From positions 1-14,683 of the forward strand of contig DASVGR010000045.1 of NCBI GenBank assembly GCA_036379395.1: a stretch of DNA of 14,683 nucleotides. Direction: 5' to 3'. The notes beneath the pieces were generated by a model. That model was not told where the DNA came from. It did not search any database and was given only the letters and a program-made list of their open reading frames with translations. The position numbers and the translations under genes were made by a program. Below, piece by piece: positions 7,880 to 14,683 of the stretch (the first letter of the stretch is position 1; each line of letters begins with the position of its first letter). The DNA is from Oleiagrimonas sp036379395 (GTDB lineage: Bacteria > Pseudomonadota > Gammaproteobacteria > Xanthomonadales > Rhodanobacteraceae).

Positions 7880-8427
7880 GCGTCGATCGTCGCCTTAAGA
7901 TGTTTTTCCAGCCATGCAAAACGCAGGTCGTCGCGCTTGGGAATGCCGAAACGCGGATCGCCGTACGGGAACGGCGCGTGCTCACCGGTGCGCCGGAAAC
8001 CGCGCCGTTCGTACCAGGCAATGAGATCGTCGCGCACGTCGATGACGGTCATGCGCAGGTACGCGCAATGCCACGCGTCGCGCGCGATGCGCTCGGCCTC
8101 GGCCAGCACGGCCTTGCCCAGCCCGCCGCCTTGCGCCGCCGGGCTGACGGCAAACATGCCGAAGTAGCCATGGCCGTCGCGTTTTTCGATGTGCGCGCAC
8201 GCCACGATGGCATCACCCTGCGCGGCCACGATGACCTGACTGTCTTGCCGCGCGATGTCGGCGGCGATGCCGTCGGCATCCACACGCTGGCCGTCGAGCA
8301 GATCGGCCTCGGTGGTCCAGCCGGCACGGCTGGCATCGCCGCGGTAGGCCGATTGCACCAGTGCCACCAGCGTCGGAATGTCGGCCGCGGTGGCGGTGCG
8401 GAAGGTCAGCGTGGCGGGGTCAGTCAT
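7876..8427 (-). CDS. GNAT-family N-acetyltransferase inside the SUF operon
   Basis: A 183-residue acetyltransferase with a clear acetyl-CoA loop at 99-104 (Q-G-G-G-L-G) after the FAVSPAAQ strand, and the late motif LIAWYERRGFRRTGE at 135-149. The substrate is unknown. The ATG at 8427 has AGGA (8434-8437) upstream, and that site overlaps the sufS stop codon at 8436-8438, so translation should follow directly from sufS. The gene ends in an ATGA overlap with the Rieske gene. It therefore sits fully within the SUF transcript. GNAT enzymes are not a known part of cluster assembly, so a role such as acetylating a Suf protein or a cysteine metabolite is only a guess. The same frame is open back to 9270, but that stretch is antisense-frame noise over sufS. 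Confidence 0.92.
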   Translation of the reverse strand: MTDPATLTFRTATAADIPTLVALVQSAYRGDASRAGWTTEADLLDGQRVDADGIAADIARQDSQVIVAAQGDAIVACAHIEKRDGHGYFGMFAVSPAAQGGGLGKAVLAEAERIARDAWHCAYLRMTVIDVRDDLIAWYERRGFRRTGEHAPFPYGDPRFGIPKRDDLRFAWLEKHLKATIDA

Positions 8428-8435
8428 GCAGGTTC

Positions 8436-9683
8436 CTAGGCCAGCAGTTTGCGTACCTTGTTGACCGCCTCGACGAAGCGGTCGATTTCGTCGCGCGTAT
8501 TGTAGAAGGCCAGCGAGGCGCGCACGGTGGCCGGCACGTTGTAGAACTGCATCAGCGGATGCGCGCAGTGGTGGCCCGAACGCACGGCCACGCCTTCCAG
8601 GTCGAGCATGGTGGCCAGATCGTGCGCGTGCACACCGTCGATGAGAAACGAGAACACCGGCGCCTTGTCCGGCGCGTTGCCGTACACGTGCAGGCCCGGA
8701 ACACCATCCAACGCCTTGTGCATGTAGGCGGCCAGCGCCTGCTCGGTGGCGGCGATGCGCTCCATGCCCAGGCCGTCCAAATAATCGATGGCGGCGGCCA
8801 GGCCGACGAAGCCGGCGATGTTCGGCGTGCCGGCTTCGAACTTGTGCGGCGCGTCGACGAACGTGGTGCCGGTGAATTTCACCTCGCGGATCATGTCGCC
8901 GCCGCCGAAAAACGGCGGCATGGCGTCCAGATGCTCGCGTCGCGCCCACAACGCGCCGGTGCCGGTCGGTCCCAGCATCTTGTGGCCGGTGACGACGTAG
9001 AAATCGCAGCCCAGCGACTTGACGTCCAGCGGCAGATGCGGCGCCGCCTGCGAACCGTCGACCAAGAGCGGAATGCCACGCTTGCGGCACTCGCGCGCGA
9101 TTTCGCGCACCGGGTTGATGGTGCCCAGCACGTTGGACACGTGCGTTACGCAGGCCAGCTTCACTTCCGGCGTCAGGCGCTTGATGTATTCCTCGACAAT
9201 CAGCTCGCCCGACTGCGTGATCGGCGCGGCCTTGAGCGTGGCGCCCGAACGCTCGCACACCAGCTGCCACGGCACGATGTTGGCGTGGTGCTCCATCTGC
9301 GTGGTCAGGATGCTCAGGCCGGGTTTGAGGATCGGCAAGGCAAAGCTGTAGGCGACCAGATTGGTGGCCTGCGTGGTGCCGGAGGTGAGCACCACTTCGT
9401 CACGCGAGTTGGCGCCGATGAACGCGGCCAACTTGTCGCGCGCGCCTTCATACGCCGTCGTCGCCTCGTCGCCCAGCTGATGCACGGCGCGCGCCACGTT
9501 GGCGTTGGAATGCTCGAAGAAATGGCTGACCGCGTCGATCACCGCCTGCGGTTTTTGCGCGGTGTTGGCGTTGTCGAAGTAGATCAGCGGCTTGTCGTGC
9601 ACCTGGCGCGTCAGGATGGGAAAATCCGGCCGCACCCGGGCCGGATCAAGCAGCTCGACAGCCGGATTCACGCGCGCGTTCAT
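8436..9683 (-). CDS. sufS: SufS cysteine desulfurase
   Basis: A PLP-dependent group II cysteine desulfurase of 415 residues. It takes sulfur from L-cysteine, leaving alanine, and holds it as a persulfide for the SufBCD scaffold. The PLP lysine is K235 in TGHKMLGPTGTG, with D209 and Q212 in VDGSQAAPH for the cofactor ring and EHHANIVPW (131-139) supplying the stacking His. The persulfide cysteine is C373 in RSGHHCAHPLM; the short loop around it marks the SufS rather than the IscS class. R388 in TVRASLAFYNT should bind the substrate carboxylate. The start overlaps the sufD stop by four bases and has GGAGAGG (9688-9694) upstream. Group II enzymes need SufE or SufU for good activity, and neither is in the window. 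Confidence 0.97.
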   Translation of the reverse strand: MNARVNPAVELLDPARVRPDFPILTRQVHDKPLIYFDNANTAQKPQAVIDAVSHFFEHSNANVARAVHQLGDEATTAYEGARDKLAAFIGANSRDEVVLTSGTTQATNLVAYSFALPILKPGLSILTTQMEHHANIVPWQLVCERSGATLKAAPITQSGELIVEEYIKRLTPEVKLACVTHVSNVLGTINPVREIARECRKRGIPLLVDGSQAAPHLPLDVKSLGCDFYVVTGHKMLGPTGTGALWARREHLDAMPPFFGGGDMIREVKFTGTTFVDAPHKFEAGTPNIAGFVGLAAAIDYLDGLGMERIAATEQALAAYMHKALDGVPGLHVYGNAPDKAPVFSFLIDGVHAHDLATMLDLEGVAVRSGHHCAHPLMQFYNVPATVRASLAFYNTRDEIDRFVEAVNKVRKLLA

Positions 9684-11004
9684 GCGGCCTCTCCGGCTTG
9701 CGGCAAATGGCTGGCCATGAGCGCGTCCAGGTGTTCACGCAAGGCTTTGTTGTCCACGCCGGCCAGACCCGCGCGGCAGAACGCGACGGTCAAGAGGCTG
9801 CGCGCCTGCTCGACCGGAATGCCGCGCGAACGCAGGTAGAACAACGCCTGTTCGTCCAGCTGGCCGACCGTCGCGCCATGCACGGCCATCACTTCGTCGG
9901 CATAGATTTCCAGCACCGGCTGGGTGTCGATTTCGGCATTCGGCGACAACAGCAGGTTCTTGTTGTTGAGGTCGGCATCGGCGCCATCGGCGCCCGGCGC
10001 GACGATGATCTGGCCGTGAAACACGCCGCGCCCGCGCTCGTCGGCCACGCCGCGCCACAGCGAGTGGCTGGTGGTGTTGAGCGCGTCGTGGCGGATGTCG
10101 ATGTGGGTATCCAAGTGCTGGCGCTTGCGCGGCAGAAACACGCCGTGCGTGTCCAGTCGGGCGCCGTCGCCGCGCAGTTCGACGGCCAACTGATGGCGCG
10201 CCAGCGAACCGCCCAGCTCAACGCCGCTGAAGTTGCATTGCGCGCGTGCGTCCAGATGCAGATCGGTACGCCGGATCAGCGTGGCGTCGGCCGCGGCGTC
10301 CTGCAGTTGCAGCCAGTCGAGTTTGGCATCGGCGCGCAGCACGATGTCGGAAACCAGCGTGCCGAGGTTGGCGTTGTTGTCCGCGCCGGCATGGTGCTCG
10401 ACCAGCTTGAGGCTGGCGCCTTCACCCAGCTCGATGATGTGGCGCGCATGCCAGGCCAGCGCATCCGGCGCGCTCGCGCCCGCATGCACGACGTGCAGCG
10501 GCTTGCCGACCACGCAGCCGGCCGCCACCCGCAACACCACGCCGTCGGCGGCCAATGCCGCGTTGAGGCGCGCGAACACGTCGCCGGTGGATTGCCAGTC
10601 GCGCGCGAGGAAGAAGCGCAGCGATTCGGCATCCCCGGACAAGGCTTGCGACAGCGGCGTCAGACTGACGCCGGCCGGCAAACCATCCAGCACGGACAGA
10701 TCGGCGCGATACGCACCATTGACGAATACCAGCCGCGGCCCGTCCACGCCCGGCAAGGCCAGCGCATCGACATCGACCGTGCGCGTGGCCGCCTGTGCGT
10801 CGCCCTGCACGTACTGGCGGCGCGACAGTGCACGCAGCGCCGTGTATTTCCATTCTTCGACGTGCGTGTCCGGCAGGCCGTCGCGCACGAATGCCTCCAA
10901 TTGCTCGCGGCGCGCCTTGGCCAGCCACGTCTGGTCGGCGCCGGGCAGCGACGGCAGCAGGGTCGCGGCGCTGTCGGCGGCAGCCTGGACAAACGGCACC
11001 GTGC

Positions 11005-11008
<4 letters not shown>
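9680..11008 (-). CDS. sufD: SufD, scaffold subunit of the SufBCD complex
   Basis: The SufB paralogue that pairs with SufB and SufC in the cytoplasmic Fe-S assembly complex. It has 442 residues. The N-terminal helical part carries the conserved EEWKYTALRAL (51-61) for the THVEEWKYT family start. A long right-handed beta-helix core follows (about 90-370). The C-terminal helical domain starts at YADEVMAVHGATVGQLDEQALFYLRSRGI (369-397). H377 in that block corresponds to the His of E. coli SufD (H360) that helps form the cluster at the SufB-SufD interface. The C-terminal SufC-binding helices end the protein. A strong AAGGAG site (11016-11021) lies 7 bases before the ATG, which overlaps the sufC stop (ATGA, 11005-11008). 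The 3' end overlaps sufS the same way. Confidence 0.96.
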
Positions 11009-11775
<767 letters not shown>

Positions 11776-11862
11776 GGTTGGTTTTCCACTGTGCAGCAGA
11801 TGTTGTAGGGCACATGCGCGACTTCACTTCGTCGTGCACGCACCTGTAAATTCAGGCAAGCA

Positions 11863-11940
11863 ACCATCCATGGTGGGTATTGCCGGCCCGCGCATCCATG
11901 CGCGGTCGTTCGTCGGCAGGCCATGCCACCGGCATGGCCT
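11863..11940 (-). other. Cluster of three hairpins in the sufB-sufC spacer
   Basis: In transcript order (minus strand): a 10-base perfect stem AGGCCATGCC/GGCATGGCCT with a 3-base loop (11918-11940); an 8-base perfect stem CCGCGCAT/ATGCGCGG with a GG loop (11888-11905); and a 5-base stem ACCAT/ATGGT with the same GG loop (11863-11874). The last two share the core CATGGATG with different outer stems. No T-run follows any of them, so they are not ordinary terminators. They could stabilise the upstream sufB message, mark an RNase cut, or be small mobile repeats. Confidence 0.6.
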
Positions 11941-11952
11941 GAAAGCCCCGCC

Positions 11953-13431
11953 TCACCCAATGGCGCCTTCCAGCGACACTTCCATCAGGCGCTTGGCCTC
12001 GACGGCAAATTCCATCGGCAATTCCTTGAAGACTTCCTTGCAGAAGCCGTTGACGATCATCGACACGGCGTCTTCCTCGCCAATGCCGCGCGAACGGCAA
12101 TAGAACAGCTGCTCGTCGGAAATCTTGGACGTGCTGGCCTCGTGCTCGACGTTGGCGCTGGGGTCCTTGACCTCCAGATACGGGAACGTGTGCGAGCCGC
12201 ATTTCTTGCCGATCAGCAGGCTGTCGCACTGAGTGTAGTTGCGCGCGTTGGCAGCGCCCTTTTCCACCTTGACCAGGCCGCGATAGCTGTTCTGGCTGTG
12301 GCCGGCACTGATGCCGCGCGAGATGATGCGCGAGCTCGTGTTCTTGCCCACGTGGACCATCTTGGTGCCGGTGTCAGCCTGCTGGTAATGATGCGTCAGG
12401 GCCACCGAATGGAACTCGCCCCGGGAACGGTCGCCGCGCAGGATCACGCTGGGGTATTTCCAGGTGATGGCCGAACCGGTCTCGACCTGCGTCCACACGA
12501 TCTGCGAATCCGGCCCGCGGCACTCGCCGCGCTTGGTGACGAGGTTGTACACGCCGCCCTTGCCGTTCTCGTCGCCCGGATACCAGTTCTGCACGGTCGA
12601 ATACTTGATCTTGGCGCGGTCCAGCGCGACCAGCTCGACCACCGCCGCATGCAGCTGGTTCTCGTCGCGCATCGGCGCCGTGCAGCCTTCGAGGTAGCTC
12701 ACCACCGCGTCTTCCTCGGCGATGATCAGCGTGCGCTCGAACTGGCCGGTGTGGCCGGCGTTGATGCGGAAGTACGTGGACAGTTCCATCGGGCAGCGCA
12801 CGCCCTTGGGGATGAACACGAACGAGCCGTCGGAAAACACGGCCGAGTTCAGCGTGGCAAAGAAATTGTCGCCCTGCGGCACCACCGAGCCCAGGTATTG
12901 GCGCACGATGTCGGGATGGGTCTTGATGGCGTGGCTCATCGAACAGAAGATCACGCCGACCTTGGCCAGCTGGTCCTGCGCCGTGGTCGCCACGGACACC
13001 GAATCGAACACGGCATCGACGGCCACGCCGGCCAGCTTGTTGCGCTCGTGCAGCGGCACGCCCAGCTTGTCATAGGTTTCGAGGATCTTCGGGTCGATCT
13101 CGTCCAGCGATTTCGGCTTGTTCTTGGGCGCCGAGTAATAGCTGATCGCCTGCAGATCCACCGGCGGCAGGTGCACGTGCGCCCAGTTTGGCTGCCGCAT
13201 CGACTTGAGCCGCTCGAAAGCCTCCAGGCGCCACGCCAGCATCCACTCGGGCTCTTCCTTGATCTTGGAAAGCTGGCGGATGATGTCCTCATTGAGGCCC
13301 GGCGGCAGGCTGGTGGTTTCAATGTCGGTGACAAAGCCGGCCTCGTACTTGCGAGCCAGCGCATCGGCTACTTCGACGTTGTCGCGCAACGCCGCATTGG
13401 TGTCGACGGTCTCGGGAGTCATGTCGTTCAT
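11953..13431 (-). CDS. sufB: SufB, cluster-building scaffold subunit
   Basis: The main scaffold of the SUF system, 492 residues against 495 in E. coli. It accepts persulfide sulfur and iron and assembles the nascent cluster with SufD and SufC. Visible landmarks are the PNWAHVHLPPVDLQAISYYSAPK region (81-103), the beta-helix core with C250 in YLEGC at the start of the proposed sulfur tunnel, C402 in YTQCDSLLIG (E. coli C405), and H430-E431 in NVEHEASTSKI (E. coli H433-E434), followed by the conserved EQLFYCRSRGI (440-450). All key residues are present. The start is 9 bases after the regulator stop and lacks a good ribosome site; a second ATG three codons on is also possible. The gene is followed by a structured 177-base spacer before sufC. 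Confidence 0.98.
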   Translation of the reverse strand: MNDMTPETVDTNAALRDNVEVADALARKYEAGFVTDIETTSLPPGLNEDIIRQLSKIKEEPEWMLAWRLEAFERLKSMRQPNWAHVHLPPVDLQAISYYSAPKNKPKSLDEIDPKILETYDKLGVPLHERNKLAGVAVDAVFDSVSVATTAQDQLAKVGVIFCSMSHAIKTHPDIVRQYLGSVVPQGDNFFATLNSAVFSDGSFVFIPKGVRCPMELSTYFRINAGHTGQFERTLIIAEEDAVVSYLEGCTAPMRDENQLHAAVVELVALDRAKIKYSTVQNWYPGDENGKGGVYNLVTKRGECRGPDSQIVWTQVETGSAITWKYPSVILRGDRSRGEFHSVALTHHYQQADTGTKMVHVGKNTSSRIISRGISAGHSQNSYRGLVKVEKGAANARNYTQCDSLLIGKKCGSHTFPYLEVKDPSANVEHEASTSKISDEQLFYCRSRGIGEEDAVSMIVNGFCKEVFKELPMEFAVEAKRLMEVSLEGAIG

Positions 13432-13440
13432 TTCACACGG

Positions 13441-13878
13441 TTATCCATGCATGAGTGGGCGCGGCGCAGGCTCGTCCACGGGTTGCAACATGTCGGCCAG
13501 GCTCACGGCGCGCAACGCCATGCCCACGGCCTGATTGATCCGGCGCCAGTTGCCGCGCACGCTGCAATGCGCCTCGCGCGCGCACTGGCCGGCCGCGACG
13601 GCACATTCCGTCATGCCCAGCGGGCCTTCCATCGCCTCGATGATTTGCGCCAGCGTGATGTCCTTGGCCGCGCGCGCCAGACGATAGCCGCCGTTGACGC
13701 CACGGAAAGATTCGACCAGTTGCGCGTGGCTCAGCTGCTTGAGCAGCTTGCTGACCGTGGGCAACTCCAATTGCGTGCACTCCGCGATCTGCACCGTGCT
13801 GAGCACGTCGTGCGGGGTCTCGGCGAGGCAGGTCATGACGACCGTGGCGTAATCGGTAAGGCGGCTGATGCGGAGCAT
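13441..13878 (-). CDS. Rrf2-family SUF system transcriptional regulator
   Basis: An Rrf2/IscR-type regulator of 145 residues. The winged-helix domain covers about 1-80 (MLRISRLTDYATVVMTCLAE opening, recognition-helix region TVSKLLKQL at 41-49, wing GVNGGYRLAR at 60-69). The sensor loop carries three cysteines, C92-x6-C99-x5-C105, so it probably binds an Fe-S cluster and reports cluster status. Proteins like this precede sufB in Xanthomonadales and form a recognised subgroup of SUF regulators. It differs from E. coli IscR, which has C-x5-C-x5-C plus a His three residues later; here that position is R108. As the first gene of the operon with a dyad over its -10, it most likely represses its own operon when clusters are plentiful. 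The ATG at 13878 has no strong ribosome site. Confidence 0.95.
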   Translation of the reverse strand: MLRISRLTDYATVVMTCLAETPHDVLSTVQIAECTQLELPTVSKLLKQLSHAQLVESFRGVNGGYRLARAAKDITLAQIIEAMEGPLGMTECAVAAGQCAREAHCSVRGNWRRINQAVGMALRAVSLADMLQPVDEPAPRPLMHG

Positions 13879-13905
13879 GGGGTCGGGTCGGATCGCGTTT
13901 AATGC

Positions 13906-13920
13906 GTACCGGAATGGTAC
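13906..13920. promoter_or_regulatory. Putative operator of the SUF regulator
   Basis: A perfect dyad GTACC-GGAAT-GGTAC lies 28 bases upstream of the regulator start and overlaps the predicted -10. Rrf2 proteins bind as dimers to short inverted repeats, and binding here would block RNA polymerase. The assignment is from position and symmetry only. Confidence 0.45.
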
Positions 13921-13943
13921 TCTTTAGCTCTGCATGGCGTCAA
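13914..13943 (-). promoter_or_regulatory. Predicted promoter of the suf operon
   Basis: The minus strand has TTGACG (13938-13943, five of six to the -35 consensus) and TACCAT (13914-13919, four of six to the -10) with an 18-base spacer. Transcription would begin near 13907, giving a leader of about 30 bases. Confidence 0.45.
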
Positions 13944-13945
13944 AC

Positions 13946-13974
13946 GAAAAACGCCGCGGATCGCTCCGCGGCGT
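13946..13974 (-). terminator. Intrinsic terminator of the DAHP synthase gene
   Basis: A perfect 10-base stem (13951-13960 with 13965-13974, ACGCCGCGGA/TCCGCGGCGT) with a 4-base loop is followed on the minus strand by TTTTTCGTTTG. It begins 28 bases after the DAHP synthase stop. The T-run ends a few bases before the -35 of the suf promoter, so the two units are insulated back to back. Confidence 0.85.
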
Positions 13975-14002
13975 CATGACTTTTCGTGCCTGTGGCCTGC
14001 GC

Positions 14003-14683
14003 TCAGATGGCCTTGACGCCGCCGGACTTGCGCACAATCAGCATGGCCAATTCCAGCGACTGCTCGTAGTTGAGGCGCGGATCGACATGCGTCTTGTAGG
14101 CGCGCTTGAGATCGGCCTCGGCCAGACCACGCGCACCGCCGAGACATTCGGTCACGTCTTCGCCGGTCAACTCCAGATGCACGCCGCCCAGGCGCGTGCC
14201 GGCCGCCGCGTGCAGGTCGAACGCCTGCTCCAGCTCGCTGCGGATGTTGGCGAAACGCCGCGTCTTGTAGCCGTTGGACGTGGTCTCGGTGTTGCCGTGC
14301 ATCGGATCGCACACCCACAGCACGCGCCGACCCGAAGCCTTGACGGCCTTGAGCAGCGTCGGCAGCTCGTTGGCGATCTTGTCCGCGCCCATGCGGTGCA
14401 CCAGCGTCAGACGGCCCGGCTCATCGTGCGGATTGAGCGTTTCGATCAAGCGCAGCAGCTCGTCCGGCGCAAAGCCCGGGCCAACCTTGACCGCGATCGG
14501 GTTGCGGATGCCGCGGCAATATTCGACATGCGCGCCGTCCAGCGCAGCCGTGCGCTTGCCGATCCACGGAAAATGCGTGGCCAGGTTGAACCAGCCCCAC
14601 TGGCGCGGCACGCGGCGCGTCTGCGCCTGTTCGTAATGCAGCAGCAGTGCTTCGTGCGAGGTGAAAAAATCCACCCGCGACAG
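14003..14683 (-). CDS. Class II 3-deoxy-7-phosphoheptulonate (DAHP) synthase, C-terminal part (partial)
   Basis: The first enzyme of the shikimate pathway, joining phosphoenolpyruvate and erythrose 4-phosphate. Only the last 226 codons plus the stop are inside; the frame stays open to the right edge (the first visible residues are LSRVDFFTSHEALLLHYEQ), so the GTG at 14674 is not the start. This is the class II type found in plants, actinobacteria and some proteobacteria, unlike E. coli AroF/G/H. The signatures are RNPIAVKVGP, CDPMHGNTETTSNGYKTR, GVHLELTGEDVTECLGG and DPRLNYEQSLELA. The His of PMHGN, the Glu of HLELTGE and the Asp of DPRLN match the metal ligands known from the M. tuberculosis enzyme; the fourth ligand (Cys) lies off the window. 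It is followed by a strong terminator. Confidence 0.95.
   Translation of the reverse strand: MSRVDFFTSHEALLLHYEQAQTRRVPRQWGWFNLATHFPWIGKRTAALDGAHVEYCRGIRNPIAVKVGPGFAPDELLRLIETLNPHDEPGRLTLVHRMGADKIANELPTLLKAVKASGRRVLWVCDPMHGNTETTSNGYKTRRFANIRSELEQAFDLHAAAGTRLGGVHLELTGEDVTECLGGARGLAEADLKRAYKTHVDPRLNYEQSLELAMLIVRKSGGVKAI

Noticed and set aside
8428..9270. N-terminal extension of the SUF-operon acetyltransferase through sufS
   Set aside because: This frame overlaps most of sufS, and the GNAT fold begins at the ATG at 8427, which has its own AGGA site.
11923..13902. A 659-codon open frame on the plus strand opposite sufB and its regulator
   Set aside because: Mirror of sufB codon bias (RH, DH and VL-rich), crossing the sufB-regulator boundary with no domain of its own.
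13946..13974. The GC stem before the suf promoter considered as a regulator binding site
   Set aside because: The T-run on the minus strand and the position 28 bases past the DAHP synthase stop make an intrinsic terminator the simpler reading.

Overview
The window is high-GC bacterial DNA with dense, short-spaced genes. It looks like a gammaproteobacterial chromosome of the Xanthomonadales/Lysobacterales (Rhodanobacteraceae or Xanthomonadaceae). The clues are the gene order Rrf2 regulator-sufB-sufC-sufD-sufS-Rieske protein, a class II (plant/actinobacterial-type) DAHP synthase, and two intergenic palindromic repeat types that I recall as common in this group. This placement is by recognition only; no database was searched. 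I saw no plasmid, phage, IS or CRISPR signature and no tRNA or rRNA gene.

Layout from left to right. (1) 1-2178, minus strand: a probable M20 metallodipeptidase with an extended -10 promoter, then an inverted pair of palindromic repeats, a GNAT acetyltransferase, and the first 18 codons of what looks like a rhomboid-type membrane protease running off the left edge. (2) 2384-4083, plus strand: a small exported ComEA-like helix-hairpin-helix protein, a RimJ/RimL-type GNAT acetyltransferase and a HutD-family protein. (3) 4120-7256, minus strand: an exported M1-type zinc aminopeptidase whose stop codon overlaps the start of a six-helix membrane protein. (4) 7257-7558: about 300 non-coding bases holding a REPIN-like inverted repeat pair. 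(5) 7559-13878, minus strand: a seven-gene SUF iron-sulfur cluster operon, in order of transcription Rrf2 regulator, sufB, sufC, sufD, sufS, GNAT acetyltransferase, Rieske ferredoxin-like protein. (6) 14003-14683, minus strand: the 3' part of a class II DAHP synthase, ended by a strong intrinsic terminator that backs directly onto the suf promoter.

The SUF operon is the coherent system here. SufS (cysteine desulfurase) supplies persulfide sulfur, the SufB-SufC-SufD scaffold/ATPase complex builds the cluster, and the Rrf2 protein with three conserved cysteines is the probable cluster-sensing autoregulator. A perfect dyad sits on the predicted -10 of its promoter. sufC/sufD, sufD/sufS and GNAT/Rieske each overlap by 4 bases (ATGA), which implies translational coupling. 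The only long gap inside the operon, between sufB and sufC, holds three strong hairpins. No sufE/sufU, sufA or sufT is visible.

Most of the window is ordinary core-genome content. The points most worth a second look are the unexplained acetyltransferase and Rieske protein inside the SUF operon, the sufB-sufC hairpins, the dyad at the regulator promoter, and a micro-ORF that bridges the M20 peptidase and the first acetyltransferase through a repeat.
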